Shown piece by piece: positions 21,824-33,451 of a DNA stretch of 64,000 nt. The notes under the pieces are model-generated. The model ran no database searches and was not told where the DNA came from. It worked only from the letters and a program-made list of their open reading frames with translations. Source of the stretch: Pantoea sp. Nvir (GTDB lineage Bacteria > Pseudomonadota > Gammaproteobacteria > Enterobacterales > Enterobacteriaceae); the NCBI RefSeq assembly GCF_009829915.1, contig NZ_SZZW01000001.1:248001-312000 (forward strand). The letters are read 5' to 3'. A program made the position numbers and the translations under genes. Numbering within the stretch: position 1 is the stretch's first letter; every line of letters starts with the position of its first letter.

Positions 21824-22483
21824 TTGTTAGCGAATAAGCTTTTAATTCGAAAACTAGGTAAACGCAGCTGGCAACCCGTTTCCGATGCAATGCATGAATT
21901 CACTGATCGTCGCAATGATAAAAATCACGACGAAGTTTGGTTAGTCGAACATCATGCAGTTTTTACCCAGGGCCAGGCAGGCAAGGCCGAACACCTGCTA
22001 ATGCCAGGCGATATTCCGGTAATGCAAAGTGATCGCGGTGGTCAGGTAACTTATCATGGCCCTGGCCAACAGGTCATGTACGTATTGATTGATATCAGGC
22101 GACGTAAGATAAGTGTTCACCAATTGGTAACCGTGCTGGAAAAGACAGTACTGGCCACTCTGGCACAATTCGATGTAAAGGCGCACACGCGTCTTAATGC
22201 GCCAGGTATTTATGTGGGAGAAAAAAAAATCTGTTCTCTTGGCCTACGTATCCGTAAAGGCTGCTCTCTTCATGGCTTAGCGCTCAATGTGGCGATGGAT
22301 TTAACACCATTTCTGCGCATCAATCCCTGTGGCTATATCGGCATGCACATGACACAACTGAGCGCCTTTCAAACTAACGTTAGTCTTGCCGATGTCCAAT
22401 TGCTACTAGTAGCAGCCTTCGCACAATATCTGGGTTTTAGCCAAGTAGAATGGCTGACAGCTGAAACGAAGTCCCTACCTTAA
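21824..22483 (+). CDS. lipB: Octanoyl-(acyl carrier protein):protein N-octanoyltransferase
   Basis: Transfers octanoate from ACP to lipoyl domains of 2-oxoacid dehydrogenases; LipA then adds sulphur. Conserved [14 protein letters not shown] (~75-88) and INPCGY with the catalytic Cys (~172). No ATG is available. The frame could start at TTG 21779, but TTG 21824 aligns with the family start ([12 protein letters not shown] against MYQDKILVRQLG) and has AGGA 8 bases upstream, giving 219 residues (E. coli 213). The last ~25 residues diverge from E. coli. Confidence 0.93.
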   Translation: MLANKLLIRKLGKRSWQPVSDAMHEFTDRRNDKNHDEVWLVEHHAVFTQGQAGKAEHLLMPGDIPVMQSDRGGQVTYHGPGQQVMYVLIDIRRRKISVHQLVTVLEKTVLATLAQFDVKAHTRLNAPGIYVGEKKICSLGLRIRKGCSLHGLALNVAMDLTPFLRINPCGYIGMHMTQLSAFQTNVSLADVQLLLVAAFAQYLGFSQVEWLTAETKSLP

Positions 22484-22590
22484 ACTTACATAAAATATTA
22501 CAAAATGATAAACTTTTCGTTACGGAATAGTTGCTTCTTCTAAGCAGAACTGATGTAATTATTAATGTTTTTTTAAAAAAAGTTTTTCAA

Positions 22591-23538
22591 ATGGAACGTA
22601 ACATTAAATATTCTGACATAGATAAGACGGCGCTTATCCCAGTACAACCTGTTTTGCTTGAAAAGCAAAACCTATTACCTAAACCTGAATGGTTAAAAAT
22701 TAAGCTACCTGCAGATTTTAAGCAAATACAAAAAATTAAAGGAGCAATGCGCAAAAACGGCCTGTATTCAATATGTGAAGAGGCCTCATGCCCTAACCTA
22801 GCTGAATGTTTTAACCACGGAACCGCAACTTTTATGATCCTTGGTTCTACCTGTACTCGCCGATGTCCCTTCTGCAACGTGGGGCACGGCCGCCCCACCA
22901 TGCCAGATGGTAATGAGCCACTTAAGCTCGCGCAAACAATTTTTGATATGGAGTTACGCTACGTAGTTATTACTTCTGTAGCCCGTGACGATCTTCGAGA
23001 CGGCGGTGCACAACACTTTGCTGACTGTATTACTGCCATTCGTAAAAAAAATCAGTCAATCAAAATTGAAACACTATTACCCGATTTTCGAGGCTGTATG
23101 GATCGTGCTCTGGACATCCTTCAAACCATACCGCCTGATGTTTTTAGTCATAATCTTGAGACTGTACCGCGTATATACCCCAAAGTCCGTCCTGGTGCAA
23201 ATTACAAGCAATCACTAAAATTGTTAGGGCGTTTTAAAGAAATACATCCTGGTATCCCAACCAAATCGAGTCTGATGCTCGGACTAGGAGAAACCAATAT
23301 GGAAATTATGGAAGTTATGCGTGATTTACGTTGTTATGGTGTCAATATGCTAACTTTAGGTCAGTATTTGCAACCAAGCCGCCACCATCTTCCAGTCCAG
23401 CGTTACGTCAGTCCTATAGAATTTGAGAACATAAAAAAAGAAGCGTTAAAAATGGGTTTTACCTATGCTGCATGTGGTCCTTTTGTTCGATCTTCCTATC
23501 ACGCAGATATGCAGGCAAAAGGGCTGGCAGTAAAATAA
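22591..23538 (+). CDS. lipA: Lipoyl synthase
   Basis: Radical-SAM enzyme inserting two sulphurs into protein-bound octanoate. Both clusters are present: [12 protein letters not shown] (auxiliary) and CTRRCPFC (radical SAM); RSSYH near the C-terminus holds the Ser ligand. I chose ATG 22591 (MERNIKYSD, matching Met7 of E. coli LipA), giving 315 residues against 321; a TTG at 22531 in the same frame would add 20 non-conserved residues. ybeF, between lipB and lipA in E. coli, is missing. Confidence 0.95.
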   Translation: MERNIKYSDIDKTALIPVQPVLLEKQNLLPKPEWLKIKLPADFKQIQKIKGAMRKNGLYSICEEASCPNLAECFNHGTATFMILGSTCTRRCPFCNVGHGRPTMPDGNEPLKLAQTIFDMELRYVVITSVARDDLRDGGAQHFADCITAIRKKNQSIKIETLLPDFRGCMDRALDILQTIPPDVFSHNLETVPRIYPKVRPGANYKQSLKLLGRFKEIHPGIPTKSSLMLGLGETNMEIMEVMRDLRCYGVNMLTLGQYLQPSRHHLPVQRYVSPIEFENIKKEALKMGFTYAACGPFVRSSYHADMQAKGLAVK

Positions 23539-23582
23539 ACCAGAAGATTACACTCTTTAAGACCTTATTTATATCACTCTTT

Positions 23583-23786
23583 TTATTTTTTATGCGTCAC
23601 GCGCTCTGCTGGAACATCTTCAACAGCTGTTTTAGTCGCTGTAGATTCATCATCTTTCATAGCTTTTTTAAACCCTTTAATTGCAGAACCTAAATCGCTA
23701 CCTAATGAACGCAACTTATTAGTACCAAATAACAGTACAATAAGCGCACCAATGAGCAGTAATTTTGCAAAACTGATACCTTCCAT
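23583..23786 (-). CDS. tatE: Sec-independent translocase protein TatE/TatA
   Basis: Single-pass pore-forming subunit of the twin-arginine translocase. 67 residues, the exact length of E. coli TatE; one membrane helix (~5-20), hinge FGTNKL, then the amphipathic helix [19 protein letters not shown]. The length and position next to lipA favour TatE rather than TatA. It needs TatC, which is not in this window; if tatA is lost elsewhere TatE could serve as the sole A subunit. GGTAAAG before the ATG is a fair ribosome site. Confidence 0.92.
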   Translation of the reverse strand: MEGISFAKLLLIGALIVLLFGTNKLRSLGSDLGSAIKGFKKAMKDDESTATKTAVEDVPAERVTHKK

Positions 23787-24184
23787 ACTTTACCTTTCGA
23801 CCTCAAAAAAAATAATACTTCCATTTACGCTTAGATCAGCAAAAAGCTCAACAAAAAATTGCAACAACTTAAGAAGTTTGTGTTGTATTAAATACATCCG
23901 TTCACCCATGAACCTTATCAATACGTAATTGCAGATACTGTGTCATAGTTGTGAATTTAAGCTTGGTTCAAAAACTATTTCTGTAATAGAGCTTTGTGAA
24001 TTCATGTTATCTTTGCACGTGAGATAAACCTAGTAGGTTAGAGATATATTATTTTTTTTACGTGATTAATTTGGAAGATTTGATAACTTAATCTGGCTGC
24101 TAACTTTAGCATGATGCTGCTACTCTATGTACAAAATATTGTATATTGATTATGGATGAAACTAATTTTGTTTTTTAGTAATAA
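23787..24184. other. Gene-free spacer between tatE and cspE
   Basis: Roughly 400 bases upstream of tatE and downstream of cspE. No gene or clear promoter was recognised. Confidence 0.5.
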
Positions 24185-24210
24185 AAAAACCCGCCATATG
24201 GCGGGTTTTT
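24185..24210 (-). terminator. Rho-independent terminator of cspE
   Basis: AAAAACCCGCC, loop ATAT, GGCGGGTTTTT: a perfect 11-bp palindrome 18 bases after the cspE stop. The T run on the minus strand (plus-strand A at 24183-24189) fits termination of cspE; the symmetric T run would work on the plus strand too. Confidence 0.9.
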
Positions 24211-24227
24211 GAATTCTGACTGTTAAC

Positions 24228-24437
24228 TTACAAGCTGATAACGTTAGCAGCAGATGGGCCTTTAGCTCCTTCGGTGATTTCAAACTCTACACGCTGACCT
24301 TCAGCCAGAGTTTTAAACCCGTTGCTTTGGATAGCAGAGAAGTGTACGAATACATCCTTGCTCCCATCTTCTGGAGTAATGAAACCGAATCCCTTAGACT
24401 CATTAAACCACTTAACGTTACCTTTGATCTTGGACAT
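24228..24437 (-). CDS. cspE: Cold-shock-family RNA chaperone CspE
   Basis: Single OB-fold protein that binds single-stranded RNA and melts secondary structure. 69 residues; RNP1 KGFGFIT and RNP2 VFVHF are intact, and the start [16 protein letters not shown] together with [16 protein letters not shown] identifies CspE rather than CspC. It is one of the most conserved proteins in the window. Confidence 0.96.
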   Translation of the reverse strand: MSKIKGNVKWFNESKGFGFITPEDGSKDVFVHFSAIQSNGFKTLAEGQRVEFEITEGAKGPSAANVISL

Positions 24438-26249
24438 CTACATTACCTTTACATGAAAAATGAACACTAAAACTGTGTCAACGCCTAGTACAGCAATTGC
24501 TGTGCCATTTGTCCAGCAACAATTGATGAAAAAGTGATAAATCTAGTTCTTTTGTCGTTACTACGCATTTTTTTGGCGGAGATATTTATATTGGGACTAT
24601 TACAGTTAATAAAATAAGTACTTCCGTAGTTATAACGCTATAAAACATAGATAATCCAGCAGATGATAATGCTATTCTTTTAACAAAACGAGAGGAAAGG
24701 CCCACACCCATACAGCAAGTTCAATTGCTACGTGCCTTTGCACCTAAAGTAAACTTTATACTAAGATGAGGATGTTGATCGCTCATTAACTAAGGTGCTT
24801 TTAAGCAGCCATAGTGAACAAAATTAGTACTAATTAATAAATCTTTAAATCCATCGGATATGGGGTTAATTGCTCCTAGTACTGTAACCTAATAAATTAT
24901 TTTATAATTTATTAGGTTGCTCTTTCTCGTTGCAGATGTGCTCGTCATATTAAGAACAACACTGTAGAATCATTATGCACACAAAAATAAAATAATGTCA
25001 AATGAAGTTTCACAGCTAGTTTAAATTAACTAGATTTTAGTAACATTAAAAAAATAGCGTTAACGTGTTTTTAACAAAATGGGCGACACACTACTTTTTT
25101 AGAAAAAACTAGATTAGTTAGTAAAAGATTAAATAAAAACTACAAAAGATTAGGTATATTAATTATTAATGATTTTAGAGAGGGTTAAGGGAATTTTTTG
25201 CCAAAAAATCACCTCCTGGGTTCAGAAAAAAAGAGATTATATGGTAATGAAAATTTGATTTACTATCTACGGGAACGTAAAGTTCACTTTTGTCTATGAA
25301 TCTTTGACACCAGTAACCTTTCATGGGGCGCACTCTAGTAACTGTTTTAAACGCCTCCATGCACGGGTTCTAGCGCTGCTATCACTACGTACGTTACTTA
25401 ATTTCATTTTGTGCTCATCTTATTTCACAAATGAAAAAAGGATACGAACAAAGGTACAGCAGTATCCATGTACTATGTTGATTAAAAAGTTAATTTAATA
25501 CCTTCGATCGATAATTCTAAGATAAAACCAATTATTTTTTAAAAAATCATAATTTCTTTGTAACAAAAGACTCAATAATTAATCTTTTAGAGACTTTATA
25601 TTTTATTCAATACTATTTTTATTTATGGAGAGGGTGTTGACTGAGCGAATAGAAAAAGTTTGAAGAATACTTGTATGAATTTGATATTACTCAGTAAAAT
25701 ATGTATCATAAATTTTACGGAATATTATTATTGATGTACTCGATACGGTAGAAGGTAAGGAAGAGGGGCTATACTATCTAAATATAATCAATTTTAAATA
25801 ATTAAGATATAAAAAAGGAAGATTGTTAAATACATCAAAAAATGTAAAGGAAAAGAGCGATTAGCATTATACTAAGGGATCTTTCTTTCAACGATCTAAA
25901 AAAACACAGTTTTTTACAATCATGTCTGCTTTACTCATACTACAGTGAGACACAAAACAGAAGGAAATATTAGAATCTAAGAAACTTAGCACGGCTGATA
26001 ACCTATCCGGAATATACTGACTAAACGCGCTTAAATGTAAAAATTAGTGATATGTGTCATAGTGTGTCAAACTAATAGTAGTCAGAATTCTATTATCTAA
26101 TTTTCAACAAATGAAAGGCTAAAAATCTATTACAAAGTAGACCTTTACGCACCAGAAAAATTAATAGTGTGGTAACAATCCATGTCATTAATCTGACTCT
26201 TTTAAAAAGAGTCGCGGAAAATTAACATACATTGTAACATATTTATTAA
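24438..26249. other. Long gene-free spacer between cspE and tRNA-Arg
   Basis: About 1.8 kb with no recognisable gene; the longest empty stretch in the window. In E. coli a large block of genes lies between the cspE region and argU, so this is a deletion junction. Short frames (for example 25304-25498) show no family resemblance. A 15-bp perfect hairpin is at 24886-24918. A minus-strand AGGAGGTGATT near 25207 looks like a ribosome site but no convincing gene follows. Confidence 0.5.
24886..24918. repeat. Perfect 15-bp inverted repeat
   Basis: AACCTAATAAATTAT (24886-24900), loop TTT, then its exact reverse complement (24904-24918). It sits in gene-free DNA some 450 bases from cspE, all AT-rich, with no T run. 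Confidence 0.85.
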
Positions 26250-26251
26250 GG

Positions 26252-26325
26252 TACGCCCTATAGGACTTGAACCTATGACCTACGGCTTAGAAGGCCGGTG
26301 CTCTATCCAGCTGAGCTAAGGGCGC
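26252..26325 (-). tRNA. argU: tRNA-Arg (TCT)
   Basis: Read on the minus strand: acceptor GCGCCCT/AGGGCGT (first pair G-T), anticodon loop CTTCTAA with TCT at 26291-26289, T loop TTCAAGT. It reads AGA codons and lies next to folD as argU does in E. coli. The discriminator is A and the following bases are CCT, so the encoded CCA is incomplete. Confidence 0.95.
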
Positions 26326-26505
26326 AGAGAATGACAAGAATTATACAATCAGTGCTTAATCAGTCAATGATTTTGGCAGTTCATGCCATCACAGATCCTA
26401 AAGATTTAATGACAGTAAGCGATGTAACAACTGACAGCGTATCACGTTTCTGACAGAATTATTGCCTTTCTTAGATGTAATATCGTATAGTGGATTTTCT
26501 ATCTG

Positions 26506-27384
26506 ATGGCAGCAAAAATTATTGACGGTAAAAAGATTGCGCAGCAAGTGTGCCTTAAGGTAGCGGAAAAGGTAAAGCAGCGTCTAGCATTCGGTAAACG
26601 CGCGCCTGGTTTGGCGGTTATTCTAGTAGGTGAAAATTCCGCATCGCAAATCTATGTTGGCAACAAATGCCGAGTCTGCAAACAAGTGGGCTTTGTGTCA
26701 CGCTGTTATAATCTACCCGTAACTACCAGAGAAGACGTGTTACTACAGCTAATTGATGAACTGAACAACGATAGGGAGATCGACGGCATCTTGGTGCAAC
26801 TGCCGCTGCCAGCTGGCAGCAATAACGTCAAAGTACTTGAGCATATTAGACCAGACAAAGATGTCGATGGTTTTCATCCTTACAACGTAGGACGTCTCTG
26901 TCAGCGTGTACCAACGCTGCGTCCATGTACCCCATTCGGTATCATTACTCTTTTGAAGCGTTACAATATTGACACCTACGGCTTGAATGCGGTTGTAGTA
27001 GGCGCATCTAACATAGTAGGACGCCCTATGAGCATGGAGTTATTGCTGGCAGGCTGTACCACCACTGTTACGCACCGTTTCACCAAAGATTTATATCATC
27101 ACGTTAAGAACGCTGATCTACTAGTAGTAGCAGTAGGTAAACAGGGCTTTATTTTAGGAGAATGGATCAAACCTGGCGCAGTAGTCATAGATGTTGGTAT
27201 CAATCGACTGGAGAACGGAAAATTAGTGGGCGACGTTGATTTTAATGTGGCTTCAGAACGTGCCTCTTATATAACGCCAGTGCCAGGAGGTGTGGGTCCT
27301 ATGACCGTTGCTACACTAATCGAGAACACGATGCAAGCGTGCGAAACTTACCATGATAGTGAGGCGGCAAATAATAATTGGTAA
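26506..27384 (+). CDS. folD: Bifunctional methylene-THF dehydrogenase / methenyl-THF cyclohydrolase
   Basis: Interconverts methylene- and 10-formyl-tetrahydrofolate, giving one-carbon units for purines (purE-purK lie downstream) and formyl-Met. 292 residues (E. coli 288). Catalytic Lys in YVGNKCRVC (~56), substrate motif [11 protein letters not shown] (~94-104), Rossmann motif [11 protein letters not shown] (~164-174) and the C-terminal [12 protein letters not shown] are all intact. Divergent from tRNA-Arg. Confidence 0.97.
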   Translation: MAAKIIDGKKIAQQVCLKVAEKVKQRLAFGKRAPGLAVILVGENSASQIYVGNKCRVCKQVGFVSRCYNLPVTTREDVLLQLIDELNNDREIDGILVQLPLPAGSNNVKVLEHIRPDKDVDGFHPYNVGRLCQRVPTLRPCTPFGIITLLKRYNIDTYGLNAVVVGASNIVGRPMSMELLLAGCTTTVTHRFTKDLYHHVKNADLLVVAVGKQGFILGEWIKPGAVVIDVGINRLENGKLVGDVDFNVASERASYITPVPGGVGPMTVATLIENTMQACETYHDSEAANNNW

Positions 27385-27996
27385 ACCTAGAGTTATAGAA
27401 CTGGCTTTGTTGGTCTAAACCTCTAGTACTGGTAATAAATCCTCATATATGCTGTTTCATAGCTAGGTAAGCGCCACGAAAATGTAACATGCTATCAACA
27501 AAACTCGGGTACCATCGCTCAGACATGAAAAGTCTACTACTTCGATGTCGGGAAATGTTTGAGAAAGTCATTCGTAGATCAAATCATAATAACCGAATTT
27601 GAAACATTTACCTAAGAAGTATAGGTAGCATACAAGGTTGCTCTTATCATGCACCAGAGTAGTATTAGTACACAAATACTACTCTATCTGTGGCGTGGAC
27701 ATCTCGGAGAAAAGGCCAATCCCTATCTATATGTATATTTATTGTGTGCACTTACTATAGAGAAACAGCCACCGGCACAATTATGACAACTTTATGAAAA
27801 CTTAGGATAACAATTTAGATTACCTAAACGATCAAATGGGGTTTCTACAAGATGTAGACACCCATATCAATGTATATATACAAGCTGTTAGGCTGATGCA
27901 TAGATTATAGAAGAAGTTAAATTTATTAACCTTTTAGTCTTATAATCACCTTTGGCTACTTACTTTAAATACAACTATACAACCTCTTTTAACATT
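27385..27996. other. Gene-free spacer between convergent folD and cysS
   Basis: About 600 bases. E. coli has ybcJ and ybcI here; no remnant was recognised. No strong terminator hairpin was found for either gene. Confidence 0.5.
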
Positions 27997-29388
27997 TTAC
28001 TTTCGACGCCAAGTAGAGCATTCTGGCCTATCTTCCACAATCACACCCAGTTTATTGAGCTGATCGCGTGCAATATCAGCTTGCACCCAATTTTTTTCTT
28101 CACGTGCCACTGCGCGCTCTTTCATCCACTTTTCGATTTCAGCAACAGTATTGAAACTAGACTGTACACTTCTCTGCAGGAACTGCTCTGGATTTTGTTG
28201 CAGAATACCCAGTACGTTAGCGAATTCGCGCAGCTTCACGGCTAGTACACTAGCAGCTAAGGCATCTTCTTTTTTTAGACAATTCACTTTGTGTGCCATA
28301 TTAAAGAGCACAGAACATGCTTCCGGAGTGTTAAAATCGTCGTCCAACGCTGCGCGGAAATAGCTATTAAATTCTTCCCCGCCGCCTGCTGCTACCACAC
28401 TGAGATCTGTATAACGTAGTGCAGTGTAGAGACGTTCCAGCGCTGTTCGCGCCTGATTCAGGTTGCTTTCGCTGTAATTAAGCTGGCTACGGTAGTGTCC
28501 TGAAATTAGAAAGTAGCGTACTGTCTCTGCATCGTAGTGTTTTAGTACTTCACGTACAGTAAAGAAGTTTGCGAGAGATTTAGACATCTTTTCACGATCT
28601 ACCATTACCATACCTGAGTGCATCCAGTAGTTAACGTAGGGACAATCATGAGCACAGGTTGATTGAGAGATCTCATTTTCATGGTGTGGGAATATTAAAT
28701 CTGATCCGCCGCCATGAATATCAAAGTGTGCACCAAGATATTTGAAATTCATGGCCGAGCACTCAATATGCCAGCCCGGCCGACCACTGCCCCACGGAGA
28801 AGGCCACGCTGGTTCGTTCTCTTTCGACATCTTCCACATCACGAAATCCATTGAGTTGCGTTTAACAGAAGAGATCTTAACTTCCATGCGTGCCCTGTGC
28901 AGCTGTTCCAAATCTTGGCGCGACAGCAGACCATAATTAGGGTTACTTAGCACGTCGAACATTACGTCGCCATTTTCGGAAATATAAGCATAATCACGTT
29001 CAATGAGACGCTCTATCAGAGCAATGATCTCAGGAATATGGGACGTAGCGCGTGGCTCCTGATCTGGCGGTAGAATGTTGAGGGCAGAGAAATCGTTTTG
29101 CATCTCATCAATCATACGGTCAGTCAATGTCTTAATACTCTCGTCGTTCTTTTGAGCGCGTTTGATAATTTTATCATCGATATCAGTGATGTTACGAACA
29201 TATCGCAAGCGATATCCGATATATCGTAAGTAACGGGATATTACGTCAAACGCCACGAAAGTGCGCGCATGGCCGATATGACATAGGTCATATACAGTGA
29301 TACCACACACGTATATGCCGACTTCACCAGCATGAATAGGTTTAAATTCCTCTTTACGTCTACTCAAGGTGTTATAAATCTTTAGCAT
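27997..29388 (-). CDS. cysS: Cysteinyl-tRNA synthetase
   Basis: Charges tRNA-Cys. 463 residues (E. coli 461). Zn ligands include Cys28 in YVCGITVYD and the His and Glu of [13 protein letters not shown] motif is HIGHART (~37), KMSKS motif is [11 protein letters not shown] (~267-277). Start [15 protein letters not shown] and C-terminal [16 protein letters not shown] are typical. It is transcribed away from the decayed ppiB, the same divergent layout as in E. coli. Confidence 0.97.
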   Translation of the reverse strand: MLKIYNTLSRRKEEFKPIHAGEVGIYVCGITVYDLCHIGHARTFVAFDVISRYLRYIGYRLRYVRNITDIDDKIIKRAQKNDESIKTLTDRMIDEMQNDFSALNILPPDQEPRATSHIPEIIALIERLIERDYAYISENGDVMFDVLSNPNYGLLSRQDLEQLHRARMEVKISSVKRNSMDFVMWKMSKENEPAWPSPWGSGRPGWHIECSAMNFKYLGAHFDIHGGGSDLIFPHHENEISQSTCAHDCPYVNYWMHSGMVMVDREKMSKSLANFFTVREVLKHYDAETVRYFLISGHYRSQLNYSESNLNQARTALERLYTALRYTDLSVVAAGGGEEFNSYFRAALDDDFNTPEACSVLFNMAHKVNCLKKEDALAASVLAVKLREFANVLGILQQNPEQFLQRSVQSSFNTVAEIEKWMKERAVAREEKNWVQADIARDQLNKLGVIVEDRPECSTWRRK

Positions 29389-29579
29389 TTGAAGAATTCC
29401 ATTCCCTTTTGTTAGATGATTTAGTTTTCATGCCGCTTTTTGCACTAGTGCGATACTTTTATAATAACAGTAGCACTGTACGCATAAAGCATAATCAGAA
29501 CGAATGATATTTGAACAGGGCGCTTTATGAAGCAGTCAGAGGAGATGATTGAAGGTATACTATTTGTAAAATAGTAATA

Positions 29580-29852
29580 ATTGTTAACTTCAAAATCAAC
29601 TGCAGCAACATAGTAATTAAAAAATTCGAAGATAAATCACCTACTAAAGTACAAAAATTTCTTGAATGCTGCTGTGAAGCTTTTTATAACAGCAGTATTT
29701 TACAATTTATTATCAATGGTTTTATCATATATGATGGTTATCATAATCTAGGTACGACAGAAAAAGGTGCTAAAGCGAAAACAATAAAAAGATAATAAAT
29801 TCATAAAAATAATCGAAGCACTTTGAATATTACACGTAGTTCCGGTACTTAA
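29580..29852 (+). pseudogene. ppiB: Decayed, truncated ppiB (cyclophilin B)
   Basis: An unbroken 71-codon frame from 29580 matches the N-terminal half of PpiB: NIVIKKFEDKSP (E. coli DIVIKTFDDKAP), VQKFLECCCEAFYN (VKNFLDYCREGFYN), IINGFIIYDG (VINGFMIQGG). The start codon is ATT and the catalytic FHR is replaced by LQF. Two TAA stops follow at 29793 and 29796, after which KNNRSTLNITR (KNTRGTLAMAR) continues in the same frame to 29852. The C-terminal half is missing. It lies between cysS and lpxH as ppiB does in E. coli. Confidence 0.87.
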
Positions 29853-29948
29853 TTATCTAGCGTGCAAGTCTTTATAAATATGTCTAGCAAACATCAAAAC
29901 GCACCGAAAAGATCACATTGACATGCAGAATCTAATTGTTAACGAGTA

Positions 29949-30668
29949 ATGTCGCGCATACTGTTTATTTCAGATTTACATTTATGCCAAGAAAAACCGA
30001 TGATTACTGCAGGTTTTTTAAGTTTTCTAGCACGTGAATCACTAAACTGCGATGCGCTATACATTCTTGGTGACCTCTTCGAAGCTTGGATTGGAGATGA
30101 TGATTCTGACTTACTCCATAAACAAGTTGCTAGCGCGCTGCATGATCTGCCTTTCCAGGTCTTTTTTATTTACGGCAATCGCGATTTTCTAATTAGCAAA
30201 GATTATAGACGTGCCAGCGGCATAACTCTTTTACCAGAAGAGTATGTACTAGATTGTTATGGCCATCGAGTATTGATCTTGCACGGCGATACTCTCTGCA
30301 CTGACGATACCGGCTATCAGCGCTTTCGAGCCACAGTACATCAATACTGGATACAAAAACTCTTCCTCGCGTTGCCTCTCTTTATTCGAAAATTAATTTT
30401 ATCGCGCATGCGCGATGGTAGTAACCAGGCGAATCAGCATAAATCCCTAACTATTATGGATGTCAACGCAAAGACGGTAGAAACGATGATGCTACGCCAA
30501 CATGTCAGGATAATGATCCACGGTCATACTCATCGTCCAGCCATTCATTACTTTGAACTAAACGGCACGCTCTGCGAGCGTGCCGTTTTAGGTGCATGGC
30601 ATCATACATGCGGCTCAATGATTCAACTTGATAATAACGGCATTAGCCTTATTGATTTCGAATTTTAA
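29949..30668 (+). CDS. lpxH: UDP-2,3-diacylglucosamine diphosphatase
   Basis: Membrane-associated metallophosphatase making lipid X in lipid A synthesis. 239 residues (E. coli 240). The calcineurin-like metal motifs are complete: FISDLHL (Asp8/His10 equivalents), [24 protein letters not shown] and HGHTHRP. Start at ATG 29949 ([12 protein letters not shown]). Indicates lipid A is still made. Confidence 0.96.
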   Translation: MSRILFISDLHLCQEKPMITAGFLSFLARESLNCDALYILGDLFEAWIGDDDSDLLHKQVASALHDLPFQVFFIYGNRDFLISKDYRRASGITLLPEEYVLDCYGHRVLILHGDTLCTDDTGYQRFRATVHQYWIQKLFLALPLFIRKLILSRMRDGSNQANQHKSLTIMDVNAKTVETMMLRQHVRIMIHGHTHRPAIHYFELNGTLCERAVLGAWHHTCGSMIQLDNNGISLIDFEF

Positions 30669-30796
30669 ATTTCGACATAAATTAAGGAACCTGAGGAGCA
30701 CAACCATTTTTCCTTATATCTTTCTCATGATATCCTATGTGCCATTCTTGATTTTACTAGACGGTTTAGATTTGTTTATTTACAGGAGTGAAAAGC

Positions 30797-31306
30797 ATGT
30801 CATCCAACGCTGTCCCGGTCTACATTGCGATTGTAATGGGTTCCAGAAATGACTGGTGCACCATGCAGTTTACTGCGGACATTCTCACCAGTCTAGACGT
30901 AGCCTTCCATGTTGAAGTGATTTCCGCCCATCGCACTCCGGACAAACTTTTCAGCTTTGCTGAAGCAGCGGCTGACAACGGTTATCAAGTAATCATCGCG
31001 GGAGCAGGCGGTGCGGCACATCTCCCAGGTATGCTCGCGGCAAAAACTCTAGTGCCGGTGCTAGGTGTGCCTATACAGAGTGTAGCGCTGAGTGGTATCG
31101 ATAGCCTCTATTCTATTGTACAGATGCCTCGTGGCATTCCAGTAGGCACTTTAGCAATCGGTAAAGCAGGCGCGGCCAATGCTGGTCTACTGGCAGCGCA
31201 GATTATAGCAATTCACGATACACAGTTGACATTCCGACTTGGTAAGTGGCGACAAGCGCAAACTGATGAGGTGCTAAATAGCTCCCTCTTAGGAAAGGAA
31301 TTATGA
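30797..31306 (+). CDS. purE: N5-carboxyaminoimidazole ribonucleotide mutase
   Basis: Rearranges N5-CAIR to CAIR in purine synthesis. Motifs [16 protein letters not shown] and [11 protein letters not shown] are intact. The frame also opens at GTG 30788, but AGGAG lies 9 bases before ATG 30797, and that start gives 169 residues, the same as E. coli. Overlaps purK by 4 bases (ATGA). Confidence 0.97.
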   Translation: MSSNAVPVYIAIVMGSRNDWCTMQFTADILTSLDVAFHVEVISAHRTPDKLFSFAEAAADNGYQVIIAGAGGAAHLPGMLAAKTLVPVLGVPIQSVALSGIDSLYSIVQMPRGIPVGTLAIGKAGAANAGLLAAQIIAIHDTQLTFRLGKWRQAQTDEVLNSSLLGKEL

Positions 31307-32367
31307 AAACAGTGTATGTGCTGGGCAACGGCCAGTTAGGCAGAATGCTACGTCAAGCAGGAGAGCCACTAGGTATCACTGTTTATCCAATCGGCTTTGA
31401 TGCCAAAGCGGACACATTGCCGATTGCACAGAGTGTGATCACTGCTGAGATTGAACTCTGGCCGGAAACTGCGCTGACGAGTGAACTAGTGCAGCATTCC
31501 AATTTTGTAAACCGCGATATCTTTCCTTACTTAGCCGACCGCCTAACGCAAAAACAGCTGCTTGATAGGCTTCAACTTGCTACTGCACCTTGGCAACTGC
31601 TTAAAGATGAAAACGAGTGGCCGCATATATTCTCCTCACTCGGTAATTTAGTGATCATTAAACCTCGCACCGGAGGCTATGACGGCCGCAAGCAGTGGCG
31701 GCTGAGTAAGGATAAAACTACCTTACTGCCAAACAAATGCTACGGAGAATACATTGTCGAAAAAATCATTAACTTTTCCGCTGAAATATCACTAATAGGA
31801 GCACGTGGTTATGATGGATGCACAGTATTCTATCCACTGACACACAACCTACACCAAGAAGGCATATTGCGTACTAGTGTCGCCTTTCCACAACCAGATC
31901 AAATGCAACAGGCACAGGCCGAAAGGATGCTAAGTACTATTATGCATGAACTGAAATATATTGGTGTAATGGCTATGGAATGTTTCGTAACACCGAACGG
32001 TTTGATAATTAATGAACTGGCGCCGCGTGTACATAACAGCGGTCACTGGACACAGAACGGTGCCTCCATCAGCCAATTTGATCTACATCTACGCGCCGTG
32101 CTAGGTCTACCTCTTTCACAACCGGTGATATTAGCGCCATCGGTGATGTTAAATTTGATCGGCGTATCCATAAATAACGATTGGTTAAAGCAGCCACTAG
32201 TACATCTGCACTGGTATGATAAAGAGGTACGACCCAATCGTAAAGTCGGCCATTTTAACCTTACTGATAGCGATAGCAAGCGGCTTACCATAGCGTTAAA
32301 AGAATTGGTGACAATACTACCTCCAGAATACTCTAGCAGTATTTCTTGGGCAATAGATAAGTTCTAA
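31303..32367 (+). CDS. purK: N5-carboxyaminoimidazole ribonucleotide synthase
   Basis: ATP-grasp enzyme making N5-CAIR from AIR and bicarbonate, the substrate of PurE. 354 residues (E. coli 355). N-terminal [22 protein letters not shown]-grasp core with [13 protein letters not shown] (~121-133) and [14 protein letters not shown] (~238-251). The stop-start overlap with purE gives a tightly coupled two-gene operon. Confidence 0.97.
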   Translation: MKTVYVLGNGQLGRMLRQAGEPLGITVYPIGFDAKADTLPIAQSVITAEIELWPETALTSELVQHSNFVNRDIFPYLADRLTQKQLLDRLQLATAPWQLLKDENEWPHIFSSLGNLVIIKPRTGGYDGRKQWRLSKDKTTLLPNKCYGEYIVEKIINFSAEISLIGARGYDGCTVFYPLTHNLHQEGILRTSVAFPQPDQMQQAQAERMLSTIMHELKYIGVMAMECFVTPNGLIINELAPRVHNSGHWTQNGASISQFDLHLRAVLGLPLSQPVILAPSVMLNLIGVSINNDWLKQPLVHLHWYDKEVRPNRKVGHFNLTDSDSKRLTIALKELVTILPPEYSSSISWAIDKF

Positions 32368-33451
32368 AAATTAGACGTATTACGCTTTATCATATTTGAA
32401 ATACACGGATATCGATTTGCCATATCTAGAACGTAAAGCTATGTCGAAACTCACTGTCAGTGAGTTGAATTAACTCTCTTTTTATCCGGAGTACCAAACT
32501 AGGAATATATATGAACGAACTAATTAAAACGTACCTGTTAGATTTGATATATCAATAATGTATGAATATTTTCCGATTTTACTTAGTCGCTGAACGAATA
32601 TGACCTACGATATCTTGGCGCTAATCAGGTTACCTATTGGTGAATAAGAAGAGAATATGGGTGCTTACTCAAATGGAAATGTACTTGAGTTTTCGCCGGT
32701 TGCGTGCACAGACTCTCATGCAGGTCATGTCGTTCTAGACGAAATTTAATATTTCTGGCCATTCAAATTACTATTGAGGTGCTCCCGTATATTTATGAAT
32801 GTATTGCTCATAAAACATACCTCTATGTTTAGCTATCATTGCCATTTTTAATTTAGTGTTTCCAATTTGCCGGTTCTAGTTAGTAAAAATCTAATAACAA
32901 CTCGCTGGTTATGTTACATAAGATCTCCCTGTTGCCGACGAATCCTTTGCGAATCGTTACCAATAATCTTGACACTACTCACGGTTGTATACTGGAAAAT
33001 CAGTATCTGATTTTAAATCTTTTTTGTTCAAGCAATCTCAATCCATGTTAGTAAAAACACTACGGTTATCACTGGCTCAGTAACACTTTCAGTACGCATA
33101 TAAGGTGTTACCTATTTGTCTGATGGATGACAAAGGAGCACTTCATATCCCCGCCACTTCTTAAGATAAGACAGTGGATAGAGTTCCTAAACACAGCCCT
33201 AAAAATACTTAATATTTAAATTTATTTAAAATCTAAAATTAACTAGATTCTAGTGACTCTCAACTACTTATCTTCCCTTTTTTCACACCATGACAAGAAA
33301 TATGCACATACAAACAAATAGTGATACTAACAGAAAACAGTTTTAGACTGATGTTTAATGCGTGCCATAAAGTGCAATGTCAAATAAAAAAGCACTGAAT
33401 TTTATCTATAAGTGGTGGGCCATACCTAAGTATTTAGACTGTGCTAAAATG
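32368..33451. other. Gene-free spacer between purK and hemH
   Basis: About 1.1 kb with no gene recognised. A 9-bp palindrome AACTCACTG-T-CAGTGAGTT at 32448-32466, followed by a CTCTCTTTTT run, lies 80 bases after purK and could be a weak terminator. In E. coli a large gene block separates these genes, so this is a deletion scar. Confidence 0.5.

Noticed and set aside
25200-25220. Plus-strand ATCACCTCCT, as in the 3' end of 16S rRNA
   Set aside because: No other rRNA sequence is nearby; the match is a short coincidence or a reversed ribosome-site sequence.
24438-26249. CRISPR array or mobile element in the long empty stretch
   Set aside because: No spaced direct repeats, transposase motifs or terminal inverted repeats were seen.
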